Assembly (NCBI RefSeq): GCF_003633755.1
Contig: NZ_RBIL01000001.1
Coordinates: forward strand, 3,395,426 to 3,459,425
DNA from: Solirubrobacter pauli
GTDB lineage: Bacteria > Actinomycetota > Thermoleophilia > Solirubrobacterales > Solirubrobacteraceae
DNA: 64,000 bases
Direction: 5' to 3'
Part shown: positions 35,680 through 44,336 of the stretch, piece after piece
Layout: each line of letters starts with the position of its first letter
How positions within the stretch are numbered: position 1 is the stretch's first letter
The notes under the pieces: model-generated
Databases searched by the model: none
The model's input: only the letters and a program-made list of their open reading frames with translations
What the model was told of the DNA's origin: nothing
Made by a program: the position numbers and the translations under genes

Positions 35680-37182
35680 CTATCGAGTCGTTTCCGGCTC
35701 CAAGATCGCGCGCCGCGCGGAGGAGTTGCCGGTGCCGGGGTCGATCGAGACGAGGTCGGCCGCGAGCGGCTGGAAGGCGGGCTTCGTCGTGAAGGTGAAG
35801 CGGGCGAGGCTGAGCTCGGTGCTCTCGGCCAGGTTGCCGGTCCCGCCGGCGCCGATGCTGCCGCCGTTGATGACGGTCACGCCGGGCCGCTGGTCGAGCG
35901 CGGTCTTGTGCGTGTGGCCGATCAGGAACACGAGCGGGCTCTGTGGCGGATCGTCTTTCAGGACGTCCAAGGCCGTGCTCAGCAGCGCGCCCTCGTGGAC
36001 CATGACCACGTCCACCTTGCCGATCAGCGGGCGCAGCCACTGGAGGAACGCCTCCTGCATGCCGGGCTGCGGGTTGTTGTCGAAGCGGTCGCGGAACGAC
36101 TCCGCGCTGCGCCGCTCGAACGGGTCGTCGTAGCCCGCGACCCGCAGGCCGGCGATCTTGTTGATGACCGGCCCGTAGGTCCCGTCCTGCTTGAGGCGCC
36201 CTCGCTGCGTGAGCACGATCCCGCCCGCGGCGGCGAGCTCGCGCTTGAGATAGTCCGAGTCGTGGTTGCCGGAGACGAACACGAACGGATCGCCGGTGTG
36301 GACGATGCGGCTCACGAGCCGGGTCTCCAGCGGTGAGCCGCGGTCGGTCAGGTCGCCGACGAAGAACAGCGGCCCGCCGTCGGTCGCGCGTTCGAGCACG
36401 CCCAGCGCGACCGTGTTGTTGTGCAGGTCGGAGGCCACCGTGATCGTCGGCTGGCCGGTCAGGCTCTGGCGCCGGCCGGGTTCGACCACGAGCCGGGCGA
36501 GGCCGACGAGCTGCGCGTCCAGCTCCTGGTCGAGCACGCCGGGGGTGCGCTGCGCGGCCTCGACGGCCTCCAGCGCGCGCGGGATGTCCGGGCCGTGCGC
36601 GTAGTACTGCGGGTCGGCGATCTCGCCGCGCGGCGGGACCAGCGTGACCATCGCCACGCCGATGCCGATCGCCACGAGGATCGCGGTCGGCGCCGTCCAG
36701 CGCAGGCGCGGGACCCGGCTGCGGATGGCGAAGGCGACGAGCAGGCCGAGCGCGGACGCGGCGGCGACGGTCAGGCCGATCAACCGCATCAGGTAGGTGC
36801 GGAGGGCGTCCTCGGCCTCCTTGCGGACCTGCTCGACGTCCAGCGGCTTGCCTTCGGCGAGCGACGTGGCGACCCGGCGGTTGACGGTCTGCAGGTCCAC
36901 CCGCAGGCGGATCGGCGCGCGGATCGCCTCGAAGCGCGCGCCCCAGTCCACGAGCGGGACGTACACGTCGAGCGCTCCGCGGTGGCCGGGGGAGACCGAC
37001 ATCCGGATCTCGCCCACGGACAGCGTCGCGCTCTGGTGGTAGCCGACGAGCGCCAGGTACCCGCCGGCGGCCGTCGCCGCGACGACGAGGATCACCGACA
37101 GCGCGCGTCGCGCGTAGGTGATCAGGCGGGCCTTCAGGTCCCGCCGGGCCCAGGCCGGTGGCCGCTGTGCAACATGCGCCAT
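35680..37182 (-). CDS. Membrane-anchored metallophosphoesterase
   Basis: 500 residues. An N-terminal helix (about 26-47) and two further helices (about 133-155 and 165-185) anchor it. The C-terminal calcineurin-like domain (about 245-470) has all metal motifs: SDLHNN, GDLTDRG, SGNHDSD, VMVHEG and GHTHK. It probably faces outside the membrane and cleaves phosphomonoesters or diesters of unknown identity. It lies directly upstream of bioA on the same strand. Confidence 0.85.
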   Translation of the reverse strand: MAHVAQRPPAWARRDLKARLITYARRALSVILVVAATAAGGYLALVGYHQSATLSVGEIRMSVSPGHRGALDVYVPLVDWGARFEAIRAPIRLRVDLQTVNRRVATSLAEGKPLDVEQVRKEAEDALRTYLMRLIGLTVAAASALGLLVAFAIRSRVPRLRWTAPTAILVAIGIGVAMVTLVPPRGEIADPQYYAHGPDIPRALEAVEAAQRTPGVLDQELDAQLVGLARLVVEPGRRQSLTGQPTITVASDLHNNTVALGVLERATDGGPLFFVGDLTDRGSPLETRLVSRIVHTGDPFVFVSGNHDSDYLKRELAAAGGIVLTQRGRLKQDGTYGPVINKIAGLRVAGYDDPFERRSAESFRDRFDNNPQPGMQEAFLQWLRPLIGKVDVVMVHEGALLSTALDVLKDDPPQSPLVFLIGHTHKTALDQRPGVTVINGGSIGAGGTGNLAESTELSLARFTFTTKPAFQPLAADLVSIDPGTGNSSARRAILEPETTR

Positions 37183-37204
37183 TCCGCTCTACCAACGTAC
37201 GAGG

Positions 37205-37960
37205 TCATCGCCGCCGCTCCCACAGCTCCATCGGGGAGAGGCGTCTCAGACCCAGCTGCTGGTACAGGCGTTCCCCCAGCTCGGTGGCCTGAAGCGTGAT
37301 CGTCGTCAGCTGGTGGCGCTGGGCGTCGGCGAGCGCGCTGCGCATCACCTGCGTGGCGAGGCCGTGCCGGCGCGCCTGCGGGATCGTCGCGACGAACGAG
37401 ACGCCGCAGTCCTGCCCGTGGTGCAGCGCGAGCGCGACCGAGGCGGGCGCGCCGTTGAGGTCGGCCCGGTAGCCACGCAGCGTGCCCTCGTCGAGCGTGT
37501 TGAGCGTGCGCTCGAGCCGGCTGTCGACGTTCCCGTACGCGAGGTCGTTGACACGGCCGACCTGCTGCAGGTTGGCGTTGGGCCGGGGATTGGCGGTCGA
37601 CAGGTCGATCTTGAGCTCGCTCAGGACGGCGCCCATGCCCGGCGAGGCGGACGCGATCGCCATGTTGGCGTGGCGCAGCTCGCTCGTCACCTCGCGCGCC
37701 GCGCCGTCGACCCACACCGCCCAGCGCCGCACCCCCGCGTCGCCGTAGCGGACCTCGAGCTCCTCGAGGTGGCGCGGCGCGGCGGCGGGATCGAGCGCGA
37801 CGGCGGCGTTGAGCGCGGGTGAGTCGGGCGCGCTCGGCACGATCGATGCGAGCAGGCCCTCGCGCCGGATCACGAAGCCGTTCTTGGCGTTCCCGCCCAG
37901 CAGGGTCTGCAGGGCGGCGAAGCCTTCCCACAGGCGGCGTTTGAGCTCCGCGTCGTCCAT
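37205..37960 (-). CDS. GNAT-family N-acetyltransferase
   Basis: 251 residues from ATG 37960. The C-terminal half has GNAT motif A (VSFVATIPQARRHGLATQVMRSAL) with the Q/R-x-x-G acetyl-CoA loop, and motif B (LQATELGERLYQQLGLR). The N-terminal half (LKRRLWEGFAALQTLLGG, VRRWAVWVDG) is a divergent second domain, as in tandem GNATs. Substrate unknown. It lies 13 bp downstream of the RraA-like gene on the same strand. Confidence 0.8.
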   Translation of the reverse strand: MDDAELKRRLWEGFAALQTLLGGNAKNGFVIRREGLLASIVPSAPDSPALNAAVALDPAAAPRHLEELEVRYGDAGVRRWAVWVDGAAREVTSELRHANMAIASASPGMGAVLSELKIDLSTANPRPNANLQQVGRVNDLAYGNVDSRLERTLNTLDEGTLRGYRADLNGAPASVALALHHGQDCGVSFVATIPQARRHGLATQVMRSALADAQRHQLTTITLQATELGERLYQQLGLRRLSPMELWERRR

Positions 37961-37973
37961 GTGGGCCGGGAGG

Positions 37974-38669
37974 CTACCCGTCGGCCTGCAGGCGGTAGCG
38001 CTCGCGCGTGGCCTCGTCCGGCGGGTAGGTCCCGCGCAGGGGTTTCCCGGCGGCGATCTCCTGCTGGATGAACGCTTCCAGCCGCTCCTGCTCGGAGGCC
38101 GCCTCGGCGACTTCCTGCGCGAGGTGCCGGGGCACGCAGACCACGCCCTCCGCGTCCCCGACCATGACGTCGCCGGGGTAGACGGCCACCTCCGCACAGC
38201 CGATCGGCACGTCGAGGTCGACCGCGTGGTGCTGGGCGAGGTTCGTCAGCGGGCTCGCCCCGGCGGCGTACACGGGGAGCGCGGCGAGCTTGGCGATCTC
38301 CGGCGTGTCCCGGAGCGTCCCGTCGGTCACCAGCCCGGCCGCTCCCCGCACCTGCAGGCGCGTGGCGAGGATGCCGCCGGCGCTCGCCGCCCGTCCCTGC
38401 CCGCGGCAGTCCATCACCAGCACGTGCCCGGGCGGGACGGTCTCGACCGCCTTGCGCTGCGGGTGGTCGTAGTCCTGGTAGACGGCCAGGACGTCGATGT
38501 CCTCGCGCGCCGGGATGTACCGGAGCGTGAAGGCGGGGCCCGCCATCCGGTGGCCCGTGAGCGGCTTGATCCCGTGCAGGAACGTGTTCCGCAGCCCGCG
38601 GGAGAGCAGCTGCGTCGAGATCGTGGCGGTGCTGACCTGCTTGAGCAGCTCGATCGTGCGCGCGTCCAT
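37974..38669 (-). CDS. RraA-family protein (HMG/CHA aldolase-like)
   Basis: 231 residues. The RraA fold is visible in MAGPAFTLRYIPAREDID, VMDCRGQGRAASAGGILATR, GLVTDGTLRDTPEI (with the Arg-Asp pair that binds oxaloacetate-type substrates and metal) and VMVGDAEGVVCVPRHLAQEV. Many such proteins are aldolases or decarboxylases of 2-oxo acids rather than RNase E regulators. It is divergent (14 bp) from a sugar-acid dehydratase gene, which supports a role in the same sugar-acid pathway. Confidence 0.83.
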   Translation of the reverse strand: MDARTIELLKQVSTATISTQLLSRGLRNTFLHGIKPLTGHRMAGPAFTLRYIPAREDIDVLAVYQDYDHPQRKAVETVPPGHVLVMDCRGQGRAASAGGILATRLQVRGAAGLVTDGTLRDTPEIAKLAALPVYAAGASPLTNLAQHHAVDLDVPIGCAEVAVYPGDVMVGDAEGVVCVPRHLAQEVAEAASEQERLEAFIQQEIAAGKPLRGTYPPDEATRERYRLQADG

Positions 38670-38683
38670 GGCACGATGTTGAC

Positions 38684-40357
38684 GTGCGCAGCCACCGATG
38701 GTTCGGCGTCGACGACCTGCGGTCCTTCGGCCACCGCTCGCGGACGCTCCAGATGGGCTACGACCGGGAGGACTTCGCCGGCAAGCCGGTCATCGCGATC
38801 GTCAACACGTGGTCGGAGATCAACCCGTGCCACACGCACTTGCGCGACCGGGCGCAGGACGTCAAGCGGGGCGTGTTCCAGGCGGGCGGGTTTCCGTTGG
38901 AGATCCCGGCCCTGTCGCTCAGCGAGCCGTTCATGAAGCCGACGACGATGCTCTACCGGAACCTGCTGGCGATGGAGACCGAGGAGCTGCTGCGGTCCTA
39001 TCCCTTCGACGGCGCCGTGCTGATGGGCGGCTGCGACAAGACGACGCCGGCGTTGGTCATGGGGGCGCTGTCGGCGGGCTTGCCGTTCATCTTCGTGCCG
39101 GCCGGCCCGATGCTGCGGGCGTCCTGGCGCGGGAGGACGCTGGGCTCAGGCTCGGACGTCTGGAAGTACTGGGACGAGCTCCGGGCCGGGACGATCACCG
39201 AGGACGACTGGCACTCGGCCGAGGAGCGGATCGCGTCCTCGCCCGGGCACTGCATGACGATGGGGACGGCGTCGACCATGACGTCGGCGGTCGAGGCGCT
39301 GGGGCTGTCCCTGCCGGGCGCGGCGTCGATCCCGGCGGCGGACTCGGACCATCCCCGCATGGCGGTCGCGTCGGGGCGGCGGATCGTCTCGTTGCCGGAG
39401 CCGGCGCTGTCGCTGGAGAGCTTCGAGAACGCGATCAAGGTCGTATTGGCGTTGGGCGGGTCGACCAACGCCGTCATCCACCTCGTCGCCATGGCCGGCC
39501 GCGCTGGCATCGAGGTGACCGTGGACCTGTTCGACCGCCTGTCGCGTGAGGTCCCCGTGCTCGCGAACCTGCGGCCGTCGGGGCAGTACCTGATGCAGGA
39601 CTTCTTCGAGGCCGGCGGGCTGCGAGGGCTGATGTCCCGGCTGGACCTGCACGACGTCCCGACCGTGTCCGGGTTCTCGCTGCTGCAAACGCTGGAGGGC
39701 GCCGCCGTGTACGACGACGACGTCATCCGGCCGCTGTCGAACCCCGTCAAGGCCGAGGGCGGGCTGGCCGTGTTGCGAGGGTCCTTGGCACCGGAAGGAG
39801 CGGTCATCAAGCACTCGGCCGCGTCCCCGGAGCTGTTGCAGCACACCGGCCCGGCGGTGGTCTTCGAGGACTACGACGACATGGTGGCGCGGATCGACGA
39901 CCCGTCGTTGGACGTCACACCCGATTCCGTGCTGGTGCTACGGAGCGCGGGACCGCTCGGCGGCCCGGGCATGCCGGAGTGGGGCATGCTGCCGATCCCC
40001 AAGAAGCTGCTGGCGGCCGGCGTCCGCGACATGGTGCGGGTCAGCGACGCCCGCATGTCCGGCACCGCCTACGGGACGTGCGTGCTGCACGTCTCGCCCG
40101 AGTCGTTCGTCGGCGGCCCGCTCGCGTTGGTCCAGACCGGCGACCTCGTGGTCCTGGACGTCCCGGCCCGCCGCCTGGACCTCGACGTCCCGGAAGAAGT
40201 CCTCGCGGCCCGTCGTTCTTCCTGGGTGCCCCGAGAGCTCCCCGCGACGCGCGGCTACGCCCAGCTGTTCGCCCAGCACGTCACCCAGGCGCACGAGGGC
40301 TGCGACTTCGACTTCCTCCACGGCGCCGGCGGCGTCCCTGAACCAGCCATCCATTAG
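38684..40357 (+). CDS. Sugar-acid dehydratase, IlvD/Edd family (L-arabonate dehydratase-like)
   Basis: 557 residues, GTG start. Iron-sulfur ligands: Cys in NTWSEINPCHTHL, Cys in GGCDKTTPA, and Cys in GHCMTMGTASTM, giving the [2Fe-2S] set of arabonate/xylonate dehydratases. SLSEPFMKPTTMLYRN is typical of that branch rather than IlvD or Edd. It should dehydrate an aldonate to 2-keto-3-deoxy-aldonate. It is the first gene of a unit with an LhgO-like oxidase immediately after it and is divergent from the RraA-like gene. No transporter or aldehyde dehydrogenase of the pathway is visible here. Confidence 0.85.
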   Translation: MRSHRWFGVDDLRSFGHRSRTLQMGYDREDFAGKPVIAIVNTWSEINPCHTHLRDRAQDVKRGVFQAGGFPLEIPALSLSEPFMKPTTMLYRNLLAMETEELLRSYPFDGAVLMGGCDKTTPALVMGALSAGLPFIFVPAGPMLRASWRGRTLGSGSDVWKYWDELRAGTITEDDWHSAEERIASSPGHCMTMGTASTMTSAVEALGLSLPGAASIPAADSDHPRMAVASGRRIVSLPEPALSLESFENAIKVVLALGGSTNAVIHLVAMAGRAGIEVTVDLFDRLSREVPVLANLRPSGQYLMQDFFEAGGLRGLMSRLDLHDVPTVSGFSLLQTLEGAAVYDDDVIRPLSNPVKAEGGLAVLRGSLAPEGAVIKHSAASPELLQHTGPAVVFEDYDDMVARIDDPSLDVTPDSVLVLRSAGPLGGPGMPEWGMLPIPKKLLAAGVRDMVRVSDARMSGTAYGTCVLHVSPESFVGGPLALVQTGDLVVLDVPARRLDLDVPEEVLAARRSSWVPRELPATRGYAQLFAQHVTQAHEGCDFDFLHGAGGVPEPAIH

Positions 40358-41566
40358 ATGAACACCTTCGAAGGCCCCTGGGACGTCATCGTCATCGGGG
40401 CAGGCATCCTCGGCCTCGCGACCGCGCGAGAGCTGCTCTTGCGGTCGCCGGGCACGCGCGTGCTCGTGTTGGAGCGCGAGCCGTCGATCGCCGCCCACCA
40501 GACCGGCCACAACTCCGGCGTCATCCACGCCGGCATCTACTACAAGCCCGGGTCTCTGAAGGCCCAGCTGTGCGCCGCCGGCCGCGACGCGATGTACCGC
40601 TACTGCGACGAGCACGGCGTGCCCTACGAGAAGTGCGGCAAGCTGATCATCGCGCGGGACGAGTCGGAGCTGGCGGCTTTGGACGAGCTCGAGCGCCGTG
40701 GAGTCGAGAACGGCGTGCCGGGCCTGCGGCGCCTGTCGGGTGCCGAGATCGCGGAGATCGAACCGCACGCCGTCGGCGCCGCCGCCCTGCATTCCCCCGA
40801 GACCGGCATCGTCGACTTCGCCGCGGTGGGCCGCGCGATGGCCGCGGAGATCCAGGGGCTGGGCGCGACGATCGCCTTGGGCGTGGCGGTCCGATCGCTC
40901 GCGCGGCACGGCTCCACCACAGTGGTTGCGACGAGCGAGGGAGACATCCCGTGTGGGCGCGCGATCGCCTGCGCCGGCCTCTGGTCGGACCGCCTGGCCG
41001 CCGCGTCCGGCGACTCCGACAACCCCCGCATCATCCCGTTCCGCGGCGGCTACGCGAAGCTCAAGCCCTCGGCGCGGTATTTGGTGCGGTCCCTCATCTA
41101 CCCCGTCCCGGATCCGTCGTTGCCCTTCCTCGGCGTCCACCTCACCAAGACGATCTCGGGCGACATCTGGCTCGGCCCGACGGCCCTGCTCGCACCGTCG
41201 CGCACGGCCTACTCGCTGTCGTCCGTGAGCCGGTACGACCTCGGCTCGACCCTGCGCTGGCCCGGGACGTGGCGGATGGCCCGCCGCTTCTGGCGCACCG
41301 GCCTGACCGAGATGCACTTCGCCGCGCGCCGCGCGTCCTTCGTGCGGGCGTGCGCGGAGTACGTCCCGGCCTTGCAGGCCTCCGACGTCGAGCCCGGCCC
41401 GGCGGGAATCCGCGCCCAAGCCGTCGACCGATCGGGCGCCCTGCTGGACGACTTCGCGTTCGGCTCTGCGCCGGGCGTCCTGCACGTTCGCAACGCCCCG
41501 TCCCCGGCTGCGACCTCGTCCCTGGCGATCGCCAAGATGCTCGCGGATCGACTCGACGCGGCGTAG
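40358..41566 (+). CDS. lhgO: L-2-hydroxyglutarate oxidase-like FAD enzyme
   Basis: 402 residues, starting one base after the dehydratase stop. FAD-dependent DAO fold: DVIVIGAGILGLATARELL at the N-terminus, then TGHNSGVIHAGIYYKPGSLKA, a hallmark of LhgO/YgaF, and LHSPETGIVDFAAVGRAM, with GDIWLGPTALLAPSR near the C-terminus. It oxidises L-2-hydroxyglutarate to 2-oxoglutarate. Position after a sugar-acid dehydratase fits an oxidative pentose route ending in 2-oxoglutarate, where it would repair the reduced by-product. Confidence 0.88.
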   Translation: MNTFEGPWDVIVIGAGILGLATARELLLRSPGTRVLVLEREPSIAAHQTGHNSGVIHAGIYYKPGSLKAQLCAAGRDAMYRYCDEHGVPYEKCGKLIIARDESELAALDELERRGVENGVPGLRRLSGAEIAEIEPHAVGAAALHSPETGIVDFAAVGRAMAAEIQGLGATIALGVAVRSLARHGSTTVVATSEGDIPCGRAIACAGLWSDRLAAASGDSDNPRIIPFRGGYAKLKPSARYLVRSLIYPVPDPSLPFLGVHLTKTISGDIWLGPTALLAPSRTAYSLSSVSRYDLGSTLRWPGTWRMARRFWRTGLTEMHFAARRASFVRACAEYVPALQASDVEPGPAGIRAQAVDRSGALLDDFAFGSAPGVLHVRNAPSPAATSSLAIAKMLADRLDAA

Positions 41567-41588
41567 TCGCTACCCTGCTTCTCCGCAC

Positions 41589-41661
<73 letters not shown>

Positions 41662-41896
41662 CTGCGCCGGTTCAGAGTTCGACCGCGACCGGCGCCGCCG
41701 CGAGCCAGGTCCTCGTCCACGAGCGCCGCGTGATCACCTCCGTGTCGCCCCGTCGGTAACGCCCGTACGCCGGGTGGACATCAGACGCGGACCCGCTCGA
41801 GCGTCGTCGTCATGGAACCGTGCTGCGTTGAACGCCAAGTTCCAGAACCCGGGTCGCCACGGCCGTGCGGGCATCGCTGGCGCCACGGCGCGCCGA

Positions 41897-41932
41897 CTGG
41901 TATAACCAGCCCTCATGACTGGTCCAACCAGT
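41897..41932 (+). promoter_or_regulatory. Paired FadR-like operators over a leaderless promoter
   Basis: Two inverted repeats, CTGGTATAACCAG (41897-41909) and ACTGGTCCAACCAGT (41918-41932), resemble the TGGT-N-ACCA core of FadR-type GntR operators. The first contains the -10-like TATAAC (41901-41906), 8 nt before ATG 41915; the second overlaps codons 2-6. No ribosome-binding site is present. Binding by the encoded GntR protein would block its own promoter. The 253-bp gap 41662-41914 otherwise holds no recognisable gene. Confidence 0.65.
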
Positions 41933-42598
41933 TCAACGGTCTCCGATCGCATCCACTCTCAGCTGCGCGGCGACATTCTTGGCGGCCGGTACGAGGTCGG
42001 CGCCGCGCTGCCCTCGGAGCGCCGGCTGAGCGAGGAGCTGGAGACCAGCCGGCACGGCGTCCGCGAGGCACTCAAGCGGCTCCAACAGGCCGGACTGGTG
42101 TCGATCAGCCAGGGCGGCGCGACGCGGGTGCGCGACTGGCGGCGCCACGGCGGCCTCGAGCTCCTGCTCGACCTCGCCGCGGAAGGGGACGCGCCGGATG
42201 CGCTGCACGTGCCGCGCGCGGCGATGGAGATGCGCGCGTGCATCGGTGCGGACGCGGCGAGACGGTGCGCCGAGCGCGCCGACGCAGCGACCAAGGCGCA
42301 GATCGTCGCGCGCGCCGAGCAGCTCGCCGCCGTCGAGGACCTCGAGGCGCGGAACGCGCACTACGAGGTGCTCTGGGAGCTGATCGTCGACGGCGCCGAC
42401 AACATCGCCTACCGCCTTGCCCTGACGTCGTTGATCGCGCCGCGCCAGCACGCCGTCGCGATCGACGCGCACGCCGTTGCCGCCGAGCTGCAAGACGCCG
42501 ACACGATCCGCGGCCTCGCCCAGGCGATCGCCAACCACGACGAGGACGCGCGCACGAGAGCCGCTGACCTCTTGGAGCGCTCGATCCCCCGTGGCTGA
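41915..42598 (+). CDS. FadR/GntR-family transcriptional regulator (FCD-type)
   Basis: 227 residues. The N-terminal winged helix is typical GntR: IHSQLRGDILGGRYEVGAALPSERRLSEELETSRHGVREALKRLQQAGLV. The C-terminal helical domain (about 85-225; RAAMEMRACIGADAARRCA) is FCD/FadR_C-like and may bind a fatty acid or organic acid. Two FadR-like palindromes cover its own promoter and start, so it probably represses itself and the downstream sterol-desaturase gene, which overlaps by 8 bp. Confidence 0.87.
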   Translation: MTGPTSSTVSDRIHSQLRGDILGGRYEVGAALPSERRLSEELETSRHGVREALKRLQQAGLVSISQGGATRVRDWRRHGGLELLLDLAAEGDAPDALHVPRAAMEMRACIGADAARRCAERADAATKAQIVARAEQLAAVEDLEARNAHYEVLWELIVDGADNIAYRLALTSLIAPRQHAVAIDAHAVAAELQDADTIRGLAQAIANHDEDARTRAADLLERSIPRG

Positions 42599-43445
42599 GG
42601 TCCTCTACTACGCGATCCCGTTCTTCGTGCTCCTGCTGATCGCGGAGTACGCGTCGTTCCGGCACCTCGACCACGACCACGAGGATCTGGTCGGCTACGA
42701 CCTCAAGGACACCGGCACGTCCCTGGCCATGGGCATCGGGAACGTGGCCATCAACGTCGGCTGGAAGCTCGTGGTGGTGGCGGTCTACGCCGCGCTGTAC
42801 GAGCTCACGCCGCTGCGGCTGGACCCGCACAACCCGCTGACGTGGGTGCTGCTGTTCTTCGCCGACGACCTCGCGTACTACTGGTTCCACCGCGTCTCGC
42901 ACGAGAGCCGCGTGTTCTGGGCCAGCCACGTCGTGCACCACAGCTCGCAGCACTTCAACCTGTCCACGGCGCTGCGGCAGACGTGGGTGCCGATGACCTA
43001 CTTCCCGTTCTGGCTGCCATTGCCGCTGCTCGGCTTCCCGGTCTGGATGGTGCTGCTCGCCCAGGCGTGGTCGCTGATCTACCAGTTCTGGATTCACACG
43101 GAGCGGATCAAGCGGCTCCCGCGCTGGGTCGAGGGCTTCTTCAACACGCCGTCGCACCATCGGGTCCACCACGGCATGAACGACCAGTACCTGGACAAGA
43201 ACTACGGCGGCATCCTGATCATCTGGGACCGCCTGTTCGGCACCTGGGAACCCGAAGGCGAGCGCGTGAAGTACGGGCTGACGACGCAGCTCACGACCTT
43301 CCACCCGGTCCGCGTCGCGTTCCACGAGTACATCGCGCTCGCGCACGACGTGCGGGCCGCCAAGGGCCTGCGCACGAAGCTCGCGGTGCTGCTGCACGGA
43401 CCCGGCTGGCGGCCGGAGCCGTCACGCAAGCGTCACACCGTGTGA
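42591..43445 (+). CDS. Sterol desaturase / fatty-acid hydroxylase superfamily membrane protein
   Basis: 284 residues, GTG start overlapping the regulator by 8 bp. Several membrane helices and the di-iron histidine motifs HRVSH, HVVHHSSQHFN and HHRVHH define the superfamily, which hydroxylates or desaturates lipid substrates at the membrane. FFADDLAYYWFHR precedes the first motif. Substrate unknown; control by a FadR-type regulator points to a fatty-acyl or other lipid substrate. Confidence 0.88.
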   Translation: MAEVLYYAIPFFVLLLIAEYASFRHLDHDHEDLVGYDLKDTGTSLAMGIGNVAINVGWKLVVVAVYAALYELTPLRLDPHNPLTWVLLFFADDLAYYWFHRVSHESRVFWASHVVHHSSQHFNLSTALRQTWVPMTYFPFWLPLPLLGFPVWMVLLAQAWSLIYQFWIHTERIKRLPRWVEGFFNTPSHHRVHHGMNDQYLDKNYGGILIIWDRLFGTWEPEGERVKYGLTTQLTTFHPVRVAFHEYIALAHDVRAAKGLRTKLAVLLHGPGWRPEPSRKRHTV

Positions 43446-43467
43446 CGAATCCGCACCCGCTCTGCAC

Positions 43468-43480
43468 CTTTCCACGCGCG
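43468..43480 (+). promoter_or_regulatory. Shared upstream element CTTTCCACGCGCG
   Basis: This 13-mer starts exactly 53 bp before ATG 43521. Its match CTTTTCACGCGCG starts exactly 53 bp before ATG 51999 of the paralogous gene. It is probably a promoter or regulator site common to both. Confidence 0.5.
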
Positions 43481-43520
43481 CGAAGCCACGACGAGGCGCC
43501 GGCCTGGCAGCGTCCGCTGC

Positions 43521-44042
43521 ATGACGATCACCACCGAGGACCGCGCCGCGCTGCTCAAGGAGGGCGTGCTCGTGCACTCCGTCCATCACTACGAGACGCA
43601 CCCGACGCAGCTGTTCGTCACCGCGCCTGACGAGGAGCACGCGCTCGAAGCGGTATCGGCCCGGCTCGGCGCGGCGGTCGACGTGAACGTCTGCGGCGAC
43701 GCGCCCCGCGAGGTTCGTCCGCGCCGGTGCACCGGCCACATGGAACGTGAAGCCGGACGCTTGCAGCTGCGCTACGACATGCAACGCGACGAGCACATGG
43801 ACGAGATCCTCGTGGCCGAGGACGACGAACGTGTCGTCGTGTTCGCGACGGTGTGCACGCCGATCGATCCTCAGCTCGGTGACGTCGTGGGGTGCCCGTA
43901 CCACGTGCACCTGGATCGTCCGCTCGGCGAGCGCGTGGTCTTCGACGCCGTGGCACGCGCGCCGGTGCCGTACTTCAACGTCTACGACGGCATCTGGGAC
44001 CGAGTCGAGGCGCAGCGCGCAGCGTCAGACCGAACCGGGTGA
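43521..44042 (+). CDS. Unrecognised small protein, paralogue of the 51999-52499 gene
   Basis: 173 residues, cytoplasmic by appearance, no known domain recognised. The conserved core shared with the second copy is LQLRYDMQRDEHMDEILVAEDDERVVVF, then a Cys (TVCTPI), HLDRPLGERVVFDAV and PVPYFNVYDGIW. Strongly acidic, with alternating strands. Upstream is a 13-bp element at the same distance as in the paralogue, so both may be in one regulon. Confidence 0.7.
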   Translation: MTITTEDRAALLKEGVLVHSVHHYETHPTQLFVTAPDEEHALEAVSARLGAAVDVNVCGDAPREVRPRRCTGHMEREAGRLQLRYDMQRDEHMDEILVAEDDERVVVFATVCTPIDPQLGDVVGCPYHVHLDRPLGERVVFDAVARAPVPYFNVYDGIWDRVEAQRAASDRTG

Positions 44043-44072
44043 CCCGGTCGCGCCCCGGTACCCTCGGAGGTG

Positions 44073-44336
44073 ATGGCCGAGCCCTCCAAGCGCCGACTGC
44101 CCCAGGTCCGGAACGTCCCCTGGGGCGAGTTCCGGCGTCACGCCACGACGGCCTTCCTCATGCTGCAGGCGGGCTGGGGCGCGCTTTCCGAAGCGGAACG
44201 CAAAGAGGCGCGCAAGCTGGTGACGAAGTCCCGCGGGAACCCGAAGAACCTCACCAAGCTCGAAGCACGCAAGCTCGGGAAGCTGGCGGCCAAGGCCGCG
44301 ACCGCCGCGTCGGCCGCGCGCCGGCTCACGCGCTAG
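44073..44336 (+). CDS. Small basic protein of unknown function
   Basis: 87 residues from ATG 44073 (an adjacent GTG at 44070 is the alternative), with GGAGG just upstream and a -10-like TACCCT at 44059-44064. It has WGEFRRHATTAFLMLQAGWGALSEAER followed by a Lys/Arg/Ala-rich helical tail (RKLGKLAAKAATAASAARR). Might bind nucleic acid. The stop abuts the Fic gene end. Confidence 0.6.
   Translation: MAEPSKRRLPQVRNVPWGEFRRHATTAFLMLQAGWGALSEAERKEARKLVTKSRGNPKNLTKLEARKLGKLAAKAATAASAARRLTR

Noticed and set aside
37150-37200. Minus-strand GTTGGTAGAGCGG looks like a tRNA D-arm
   Set aside because: No matching acceptor, anticodon or T-arm follows; the sequence is the ribosome-binding site and first codons of the metallophosphoesterase gene.
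41734-41952. Possible small minus-strand gene upstream of the GntR regulator
   Set aside because: No ribosome-binding site or recognised family, and it would cover the operators and the first codons of the GntR gene.
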